From contig JAEWEH010000420.1 in the NCBI GenBank assembly GCA_023389535.1, forward strand, positions 1 through 6,054: a DNA stretch of 6,054 bases, read 5' to 3'. This document shows positions 1-4,113 of the stretch, one piece after another. The notes under the pieces were generated by a model. The model was not told where the DNA came from. It saw only the letters and a list, made by a program, of their open reading frames with translations, and did not search any database. The translations under genes and the position numbers were made by a program. Position 1 is the stretch's first letter. Every line of letters begins with the position of its first letter. Source of the DNA: Pseudomonadota bacterium. GTDB taxonomy: Bacteria; Pseudomonadota; Gammaproteobacteria; Burkholderiales; Burkholderiaceae_B.

Positions 1-410
1 CGGCCCGGCAGCCAGGCGGTCAAGCCGGCCATCAACAGCGGCTGGCCATCCTTTGGGCTGATGAACCACGGCTGCTTGTCGCCTTTCTCTCCGGTCCACT
101 CGTACCATCCTTCACACGGCACGATGACCCGGCGCGTCAGTAATGGCCGCCAGAATGGCGAGCCTTTCAGCACGGTATCCAGGCGCGCATTGCTGGCGGG
201 CCCGCGCTTGTACCAAGGCGGCTTGTAGCCCCAAAACAAGCGGTCGGCATGCTCGGCGCCGTCGCCCAGCCGGTGCAGCACGATAGGCCGCGTGCCGGGC
301 GGTACGTTGTACTTCGGTCGATCGCTGTCGTCGAACAGAACACGTGGGTTCCAGTTAAGCGTCTCCATGTATTGTTCGCCGTCGCCGGCTTGCCGCACTC
401 GTCCGCACAT
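1..410 (-). CDS. SRAP-domain (YedK/HMCES-type) protein, C-terminus cut by window edge
   Basis: SRAP proteins shield abasic sites in single-stranded DNA. After Met removal, Cys2 forms a thiazolidine crosslink with the sugar. The open frame begins at the ATG at 410 and stays open to the left edge: 136 codons are visible of a usual ~220. The protein starts MCGR, so Cys2 is present. YNVPPG (34-39), the N-A-R motif (Asn74-Arg76) and a P-C-E-G-W-Y-E-W block (98-105) follow. Asn74 and Glu104 match the catalytic Asn75 and Glu105 of E. coli YedK; the His160 counterpart would lie beyond the window. A strong Shine-Dalgarno (AAGGAGG, 416-422) stands 5 nt before the ATG and fixes the start. The gene follows the small Cys-rich ORF starting at 652, in another frame, and is probably co-transcribed with it. 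Family identity is firm; the cellular role is inferred from the family. Confidence 0.93.
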   Translation of the reverse strand, partial: MCGRVRQAGDGEQYMETLNWNPRVLFDDSDRPKYNVPPGTRPIVLHRLGDGAEHADRLFWGYKPPWYKRGPASNARLDTVLKGSPFWRPLLTRRVIVPCEGWYEWTGEKGDKQPWFISPKDGQPLLMAGLTAWLPG

Positions 411-652
411 GATCGCCTCCTTTTTGGCAATCGTACATCACTTGCGGCGGCCGCCAGAACGGGCGCGGTAGGGCTGGGAGGTTGCGGCTTGTCGCGATTC
501 CAGAATGCGCAGCCAGTAGCTGGCGTAGCCTGAATCAAAACACGCCCGTCGTACATACAAACCGCGTGCGCACCACCAGCGACGGTTTCACCATTCCAGT
601 GCTTGCAAGTCCAGCAGGAATGGCCGGGCGTGGCGTGTTGAAAATGGCTCAT
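167..652 (-). CDS. Small Cys-rich (CxxC...C...C) protein of unknown function upstream of SRAP; C-terminal extent doubtful
   Basis: The frame opens with an ATG at 652 and has no stop until 167 (161 codons). Residues 1-55 look like a real compact protein. They hold Cys13-W-T-Cys16, Cys32 and Cys48 (CxxC then spacings of 15 and 15), with aromatic residues beside the cysteines (CWTCKHW, GCAFW). This is a plausible zinc or other metal site. I recall similar short proteins upstream of SRAP genes in Bordetella-like bacteria, but could not check. Beyond about residue 81 the frame runs out of phase through the SRAP gene and has the Arg/Ser/Thr/Ala-rich look of a shadow. The native protein may therefore end earlier, with a frameshift near 411-500, or it may really carry this overlapping tail. 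A +2 shift would reach a TGA before the SRAP start. No Shine-Dalgarno is visible, but a perfect TATAAT lies 9 nt before the ATG. Confidence 0.6.
   Translation of the reverse strand: MSHFQHATPGHSCWTCKHWNGETVAGGAHAVCMYDGRVLIQATPATGCAFWNRDKPQPPSPTAPVLAAAASDVRLPKRRRSCADECGKPATANNTWRRLTGTHVFCSTTAIDRSTTYRPARGLSCCTGWATAPSMPTACFGATSRLGTSAGPPAMRAWIPC
411..422 (-). promoter_or_regulatory. Strong ribosome binding site of the SRAP gene
   Basis: On the minus strand AAGGAGG (416-422) lies 5 nt upstream of the ATG at 408-410. It settles the SRAP start. It also lies inside the reading frame of the upstream Cys-rich ORF, so the two genes are translationally adjacent or overlapping. Confidence 0.85.
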
Positions 653-661
653 AGTGCTGTG

Positions 662-667
662 ATTATA
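662..667 (-). promoter_or_regulatory. -10 box (TATAAT) of the small Cys-rich gene
   Basis: A consensus TATAAT on the minus strand ends 9 nt before the ATG at 652. The predicted transcription start falls about 655-653, almost on the start codon. No good -35 is present: at 16-18 nt spacing the sequence is the T-run of the adjacent terminator. Confidence 0.5.
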
Positions 668-684
668 TCCAGCATCGCGGACGC

Positions 685-709
685 AAAAAAGCCCGCGCGG
701 TGGCGGGCT
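685..709 (-). terminator. Second intrinsic terminator downstream of tRNA-Asn
   Basis: Minus-strand stem AGCCCGC/GCGGGCT (690-696 with 703-709) with a 6-nt loop is followed by a run of T (690-685). It is oriented to stop transcription coming from the tRNA. It lies 47 bp beyond the first terminator with no gene between them, so it looks like a back-up, or insulation of the Cys-rich/SRAP promoter. Confidence 0.75.
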
Positions 710-756
710 AAAGCACTGGATATTTGACAGCGTCTAATAAAACGTCCAATACCAAG

Positions 757-791
757 AAAAAAGCCCTTAGCGCAAAAAACGCCAAGGGCTT
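757..791 (-). terminator. Intrinsic terminator of tRNA-Asn
   Basis: Minus-strand 12-bp stem (AAGCCCTTGGCG with CGCTAAGGGCTT, one G-U pair) with a 7-nt T-rich loop, followed by six T (762-757). It starts 20 nt after the tRNA CCA end. On the plus strand the hairpin is followed by a broken T-rich stretch, so it could act weakly in both directions. Confidence 0.85.
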
Positions 792-810
792 GATTCTTTT
801 CGGTATTCTG

Positions 811-886
811 TGGCTCCCCGAACAGGGCTCGAACCTGTGACCTGCGGATTAACAGTCCGTCGCTCTACCGACTGAGCTATCGGGGA
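811..886 (-). tRNA. tRNA-Asn (anticodon GTT)
   Basis: The minus strand folds into a standard 76-nt cloverleaf. The 7-bp acceptor stem pairs TCCCCGA with TCGGGGA. The D arm has AGCTCAGTCGGTAGAGC, the anticodon loop CTGTTAA carries GTT (851-853 on the plus strand), and the T arm has the conserved GGTTCGAGCC. Discriminator G and an encoded CCA (811-813) complete it. GTT reads AAC and AAU, so it inserts asparagine. It stands alone, with its own promoter upstream and two intrinsic terminators downstream. No integrase or duplicated tRNA 3' end is seen nearby. Confidence 0.97.
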
Positions 887-901
887 ACTGAAAGAAGCGG
901 A

Positions 902-931
902 ACTATAGCATAGCTTTTGATCGTTATGCAA
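902..931 (-). promoter_or_regulatory. Probable sigma-70 promoter of tRNA-Asn
   Basis: On the minus strand TTGCAT (926-931) and TATAGT (902-907) are separated by 18 nt. The -10 box ends 15 nt before the mature tRNA 5' end, which predicts a leader of about 8 nt, usual for a single tRNA gene. The rest of the spacer to the bacterioferritin-like stop (932-994) shows no convincing terminator. Confidence 0.55.
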
Positions 932-994
932 ATCGTTCCGGCTTAACCGACGGTCCGTGCGGAATTATTGCCTTGGCGGGGCAGATATTCCACC

Positions 995-1540
995 TTAATC
1001 CAGCAAATCTTTCATGTCGTCCGCGTGCTCTTCTTCCACCGCCATGATGTCGATCAGCAGATGCTTGGTGGTGGGGTCCGTGTCGCCGATGCGTTCTATC
1101 ATCTGCCGGTAGGATTCGATCGCTATGCGTTCGGCCACCAAATTGGCCCGGATCATGCTTTTAATGTCCGTGGATTCATCGTATTCGGCATGGCTGCGAG
1201 CGGCTAGTGTAGACGGATTCATGTCCGGCGTGCCGTTCAACTGTACGATACGCTCGGCGATGCGGTTGGCGTGGTCCTCTTCCTGTTGGGCGTGCTCCAG
1301 GAATTCGGCCTTGATAGGTTCGTTGACCATGCCTGTCGCGGTGAAATAATGGCGCTTGTAGCGCAATATACAGACCAGTTCGGTCGCCAGCGCCGCGTTC
1401 AGCATTTCCAGGATTTCTTCCCGATTTCCCTGGTAGCCGGAAGGTACGGCTCCTTTTTCCAGATCTTGCGCAGCGCGTCTGATGGCGGCTACATCAAACG
1501 ACGCGCCTTGATTGCCGGGATTAGTCTGTTTTTGATCCAT
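995..1540 (-). CDS. Bacterioferritin-like diiron (ferritin-fold) protein
   Basis: A cytoplasmic four-helix-bundle protein of the ferritin/bacterioferritin superfamily, 181 aa. Such proteins oxidise Fe(II) at a diiron centre and store or detoxify iron. The full ligand set is visible: Glu54 (helix A, ATELV), Glu87-x-x-His90 (EEDH), Glu137 (AERIA) and Glu169-x-x-His172 (EEEH). These match E. coli Bfr Glu18, Glu51/His54, Glu94 and Glu127/His130. The Bfr haem ligand Met52 corresponds to Glu88, so haem binding as in classic Bfr is not expected. An N-terminal extension of about 36 residues precedes the helices, making it longer than Bfr (158 aa). ATG at 1540 with a weak AGGA about 8 nt upstream; stop TAA. 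It stands alone between the HpaB-like gene (151 bp upstream) and tRNA-Asn. I see no Fur box. A Dps-like or rubrerythrin-like role within the superfamily is possible. Confidence 0.88.
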   Translation of the reverse strand: MDQKQTNPGNQGASFDVAAIRRAAQDLEKGAVPSGYQGNREEILEMLNAALATELVCILRYKRHYFTATGMVNEPIKAEFLEHAQQEEDHANRIAERIVQLNGTPDMNPSTLAARSHAEYDESTDIKSMIRANLVAERIAIESYRQMIERIGDTDPTTKHLLIDIMAVEEEHADDMKDLLD

Positions 1541-1601
1541 GTCCAGTCCTATTTGTATTCAACGAAGAGCCTTGGCGCGACTGCGCGCTCCGGCTAGCGC
1601 G

Positions 1602-1632
1602 ATGCAGCCAGCAAATACTGTGCCGGCTGCAT
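1602..1632. terminator. Stem-loop downstream of the HpaB-like gene (no U-tract)
   Basis: ATGCAGCC (1602-1609) pairs with GGCTGCAT (1625-1632). After one mismatch, GCA (1611-1613) pairs with TGC (1621-1623), leaving a 7-nt loop. It lies 60-90 nt beyond the HpaB-like stop codon. Lack of a T-run means it may be an mRNA-end stabiliser or Rho-linked structure rather than a classical terminator. Confidence 0.4.
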
Positions 1633-1637
1633 TGACG

Positions 1638-1660
1638 GTCTGGTAAGGCCGGAACCAGAC
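1638..1660. terminator. Second stem-loop downstream of the HpaB-like gene
   Basis: A perfect 7-bp inverted repeat, GTCTGGT (1638-1644) with ACCAGAC (1654-1660), and a 9-nt loop. It is the first hairpin met by transcripts leaving the HpaB-like gene and is separated from the next hairpin by 5 nt. No T-run follows on either strand. Confidence 0.35.
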
Positions 1661-1691
1661 GGAGGGGTAGGGCGGCAAGGCACCTATGGCG

Positions 1692-3308
1692 CTAGTGTGG
1701 GGGCTTGCGGCGCTCGGGAAGAGCGACCATCACAGGCTGCCCGGGCGTGGTACAGCCTGCATCACAACAACGCCCTGGCTGGCGGTTCTTCGTAATGCTG
1801 CGGCTTTCATCGTGCAGCACGCCGCGCTCCAGCAAGCGCTCTACGAGTTCCACCTTCGAGCCGACGGGATAGTTGCGCCAGATTTCCTGCTTCATGGCGG
1901 CAGGCGAACCGCCGCCATGCAGGCTGATGACCGAGTACCAGCCACCCTGGTAAGAGGCAGTGAGATCTTCGATGAAGCGGGCTGTCTGAATGCGCTTGTC
2001 GTAGGGGACGTCTGCGTGGGCCTGGAGCACTTCGGACAGTTTCGCCGCAGTTTCCGGATTGTGGTCTTCATCAGGCCCCGGCAGCGCCACGATCAGCCCG
2101 CCCGAAACCTCGTGGGCGATGCGGTGCATATCGTAAATTTGCGTCGCTAGCAGCAGCTTGCCGATATTGCTGAAGACGGGGTCCGGCATGAATGAGCCGC
2201 TGTGCTCATCCCGGGTGGCATAGACGCTGGCCGCGACGCCGCAGGCGTAGAAGCCTTCGGTGATCTTGATCAGTTCCACCATGGGTTCGCGCAGGTTGCT
2301 TTTCTCATTCGGATCCAGGCCGTTGGCCTCGCACATGAGTGCGCCGGCGCCGATCAGCAGGTCGCCGAATCCCGCCCTTGCGGCGATGCAGCTATGGCGA
2401 TGGTGCGTCGCGTAGCTGTACGTCAAGACGTGGCTGTGCTCCCATTCGCCGGCATAGAACACACGTTCCCACGGTACGAAGACGCGATCGAAGATCACGA
2501 CCGCAGTGGATTGGCCGTATTTGCGCGAGAACAGCGCGTCGCCATGCTCCAGCTTCTCGCCGGGACGGCCCGCCGGCCGCGCCACAATCGTGATGCCCGG
2601 TTCGTCCACGCGTACGGCACAGCAAACGGCGAAGTCGGCGTCTTCACGCCCCATATTGCGACTGGGCATGACCAGCAGCTCATGCATGTACGGCGCGCCG
2701 GTCACAATGGCCTTGGCGCCGCTGATGACGATGCCCTTGCCATTGCGTTCGACGATATGGACATAGGTGTCAGGATTCGCCTGCTGATGTGGCTTCTTGC
2801 TGCGGTCGCCTTTCGCGTCCGTCATCGCTACGCCTAAGGCAAGGTCCTGATCCTGTACGTGCTGCAAATAGGATGCGAAGCGTGTACGGTGTTCTGTCAT
2901 ACCTTTGGCATCGTCGATCCGGGCGGTAACCTGCGCGAGACCATTCAGTGCATCGTGGGCCAGGTAGCGCTGGGCACAGCCGGTTTCCTGGCACAGCACG
3001 CGCACGGCCTCGAGTTTGTTCAGCAGGTCGCCGGCCGATTCGTTGATGTGCAGCATCCGGTTGACGATACGGTTGCGCTGGGATTGCGTAGCCAGCGCGA
3101 TGGGTTCCAGTTCGGGGCGCAGGGCGTAGTCATAGGTGAATGCCAGCGCGTTGACGCCCGGGCGGAGGGCGGGTTCGTCGACAACGCTGGCCACTTGGCG
3201 CCCATCGACGAAAACCCTGGGCGTGTACCTGCGCAGGGATTCCCGGTAATCGTCGCCTGACATGAGATCCACTCTGGTGGTGGACGCAAACTGTGTATCG
3301 GCGTTCAT
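1692..3308 (-). CDS. HpaB / 4-hydroxybutyryl-CoA dehydratase superfamily flavoenzyme (probable aromatic hydroxylase)
   Basis: A 538-aa cytoplasmic enzyme with the acyl-CoA-dehydrogenase-like fold of 4-hydroxyphenylacetate 3-hydroxylase (HpaB). HpaB hydroxylates phenols with FADH2 supplied by a partner reductase. The N-terminal block (MSGDDYRESLRRY, 16-28, then VFVDG), the flavin-site segment ISGAKAIVTGAP (195-206), VFVPWERVF (276-284) and HGGGSP (464-469) mark the family. The last block recalls the AbfD (4-hydroxybutyryl-CoA dehydratase) branch. Of AbfD's [4Fe-4S] ligands, Cys99 and His292 have counterparts (Cys111, His303), but Cys103 and Cys299 align with Tyr115 and Ala310. A cluster-dependent dehydratase is therefore unlikely and a flavin monooxygenase fits better. 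No hpaC-type reductase is in view. The tail from about 502 to 538 (CC...C, Pro/Arg-rich) exceeds the usual ~490-520 aa. ATG at 3308 has a strong AAGGAGA (3314-3320). Divergent from tetR. Substrate unknown. Confidence 0.8.
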   Translation of the reverse strand: MNADTQFASTTRVDLMSGDDYRESLRRYTPRVFVDGRQVASVVDEPALRPGVNALAFTYDYALRPELEPIALATQSQRNRIVNRMLHINESAGDLLNKLEAVRVLCQETGCAQRYLAHDALNGLAQVTARIDDAKGMTEHRTRFASYLQHVQDQDLALGVAMTDAKGDRSKKPHQQANPDTYVHIVERNGKGIVISGAKAIVTGAPYMHELLVMPSRNMGREDADFAVCCAVRVDEPGITIVARPAGRPGEKLEHGDALFSRKYGQSTAVVIFDRVFVPWERVFYAGEWEHSHVLTYSYATHHRHSCIAARAGFGDLLIGAGALMCEANGLDPNEKSNLREPMVELIKITEGFYACGVAASVYATRDEHSGSFMPDPVFSNIGKLLLATQIYDMHRIAHEVSGGLIVALPGPDEDHNPETAAKLSEVLQAHADVPYDKRIQTARFIEDLTASYQGGWYSVISLHGGGSPAAMKQEIWRNYPVGSKVELVERLLERGVLHDESRSITKNRQPGRCCDAGCTTPGQPVMVALPERRKPPH

Positions 3309-3313
3309 CGCTG

Positions 3314-3320
3314 TCTCCTT
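3314..3320 (-). promoter_or_regulatory. Ribosome binding site of the HpaB-like gene
   Basis: AAGGAGA on the minus strand lies 5 nt before the ATG at 3306-3308 and supports that start. Its upstream end touches the weaker of the two operator-like dyads. Confidence 0.8.
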
Positions 3321-3333
3321 AAACAGTCGTTTA
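3319..3333. promoter_or_regulatory. Second, weaker TetR operator candidate
   Basis: TTAAACAGT at 3319-3327 repeats the left part of the main operator exactly 20 bp away. It leads into an imperfect dyad, TAAAC-AGTC-GTTTA (3320-3333). It lies downstream of the probable HpaB-like -10, near the expected transcription start and leader, where binding would block initiation or clearance. Confidence 0.5.
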
Positions 3334-3335
3334 TT

Positions 3336-3365
3336 AAGTTAAACAGTGTTTAATTTAATTGTCAA
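3336..3365 (-). promoter_or_regulatory. Probable promoter of the HpaB-like gene
   Basis: The minus strand has a consensus -35 TTGACA (3360-3365). With an 18-nt spacer the -10 would be TAACTT (3336-3341), a poor match. The spacer is almost all A/T and contains the 15-bp dyad. A strong -35 with a weak -10 fits a regulated promoter. Confidence 0.5.
3339..3353. promoter_or_regulatory. Main TetR operator candidate, 15-bp perfect dyad
   Basis: TTAAACA-G-TGTTTAA is a perfect 7-bp inverted repeat around one central base, in the only space between the divergent tetR and HpaB-like genes. It lies within the -35/-10 spacer of the probable HpaB-like promoter and covers the expected -35 of tetR, so one bound dimer could repress both genes. 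Operator identity is inferred from position and symmetry. Confidence 0.7.
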
Positions 3366-3369
3366 CGTC

Positions 3370-3375
3370 TATACT
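3370..3375 (+). promoter_or_regulatory. -10 box (TATACT) of tetR
   Basis: TATACT ends 7 nt before the ATG at 3383. At 16-17 nt spacing the -35 would fall on TGTTTA/GTTTAA within or beside the right arm of the main operator. The predicted transcription start is at about 3382-3384, on the start codon itself. Confidence 0.45.
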
Positions 3376-3382
3376 CGTCGTT

Positions 3383-4072
3383 ATGAATACTTCCACTCGT
3401 CCGGACCGTAGCGGCCGCCCAGGCATCGGCAGGTCCAAAATCGCGATTGATCCGCGCGAAGCCCGGCAGCAGGCCTTGGCCGACGCCCGGCGCGAATTCA
3501 TACTGGATGCCGCCAGGTCGGCGTTCTTCGACCTTGGGATGGACAAGGCGAGCATCAGGGAGATCGCGCAGCGTGCCGGATACACGCCGGGGGCGATCTA
3601 TAGCTACTTCGCCAGCAAAGAAGAACTGTACGGCGCCTTGTTGGGCGAATCCCTGGACAGGCTGAATGCTCGCGTCCAGGAAACACTATCCAACCATCCT
3701 GCGGGGCCTAGCCGTGTGCGGGCCGCCGCCACCGCGTTCTTCGATTTCTACCGCGAGAACCCGCACGATCTGGATCTGGGCTTCTATTTATTCCAGGGGA
3801 TGAAGCCGCGGGGCCTTACGCCCGAACTGAACGAGTCGCTCAATGGTCGGCTGCGCGAGGCTTTGCAGCCGACGCAAGATGCGTTGCAGGCCTTGGGGAT
3901 GCCTGCCGGGCAGGCGCTTGAGGAAATCACCGCCATGTTCGCCCATGCCGTGGGCCTGCTGGTGCTCAGCCACACGGGACGCATACGCATGTTCAGGCAG
4001 GCGTCCCGGGACCTGTTCAATGCATACCTGGAACGGCTTATCCAGCGGGCATCAGAGTCTGCCAGCGCATGA
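3383..4072 (+). CDS. TetR-family transcriptional repressor
   Basis: A 229-aa DNA-binding regulator. A basic N-terminal arm (1-34) precedes the TetR helix-turn-helix at about 36-83: LDAARSAFFDLGMDKASIREIAQ, then the turn and recognition helix around TPGAIYSYFASKEELY (68-83), the most typical block of the family. Residues 90-229 form the helical ligand-binding and dimer domain, which I cannot assign to a ligand class. I chose the ATG at 3383. A TTG at 3359 is in frame and would add 8 residues, but it lies in the promoter region and has no ribosome binding site. The ATG also lacks a Shine-Dalgarno, which fits a leaderless mRNA. Divergent from the HpaB-like gene across 74 bp containing two dyads, so autorepression and control of that neighbour are the likely jobs. 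Converges with emrB, 24 bp apart. Confidence 0.9.
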   Translation: MNTSTRPDRSGRPGIGRSKIAIDPREARQQALADARREFILDAARSAFFDLGMDKASIREIAQRAGYTPGAIYSYFASKEELYGALLGESLDRLNARVQETLSNHPAGPSRVRAAATAFFDFYRENPHDLDLGFYLFQGMKPRGLTPELNESLNGRLREALQPTQDALQALGMPAGQALEEITAMFAHAVGLLVLSHTGRIRMFRQASRDLFNAYLERLIQRASESASA

Positions 4073-4080
4073 CTGTTTCA

Positions 4081-4113
4081 ACACCGGCGCTTTGCGCTAA
4101 TGGGCGCCGGCGT
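4081..4113. terminator. GC-rich stem-loop at the tetR/emrB convergence
   Basis: ACACCGGCGC (4081-4090) pairs with GCGCCGGCGT (4104-4113), 9 of 10 pairs, around a 13-nt loop. It starts 8 nt after the tetR stop and includes the emrB stop and last codons. No T-run follows, so a shared two-way terminator is possible but unproven. Confidence 0.4.

Larger units (their letters stand above)
1541..1691. other. Gene-free spacer between the HpaB-like gene and the bacterioferritin-like gene
   Basis: 151 bp without a credible ORF. It must hold the promoter of the bacterioferritin-like gene on the minus strand, but I find no convincing -35/-10 pair. A small GC hairpin (GCGCG/CGCGC, 1575-1588) and two larger hairpins (1602-1632 and 1638-1660) are present. 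Confidence 0.6.

Noticed and set aside
724..750. Plus-strand TTGACA (724-729) as a promoter reading towards tRNA-Asn
   Set aside because: The only tolerable -10 (TCCAAT, 745-750) is at 15-nt spacing, and it would transcribe antisense to the terminator and tRNA with no gene to serve.
811..886. tRNA-Asn as the attachment site of a genomic island
   Set aside because: No integrase, no repeated tRNA 3' end and no change in gene style beside it within the window.
932..994. Terminator for the bacterioferritin-like gene
   Set aside because: Only short or imperfect inverted repeats (for example TTCCG/CGGAA and ACGGTCCGT) and no T-run; not strong enough to call.
2202..2837. 211-codon plus-strand frame opposite the HpaB-like gene, with other long antisense frames at 1686-2150 and 2859-3260
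   Set aside because: No family features or ribosome binding sites; the HpaB-like protein on the minus strand shows clear conserved motifs.
3359..3382. TTG start giving tetR 8 extra residues
   Set aside because: The TTG lies in the region expected to be promoter (it overlaps the opposite-strand TTGACA and precedes the TATACT box), with no ribosome binding site; the ATG at 3383 is simpler.
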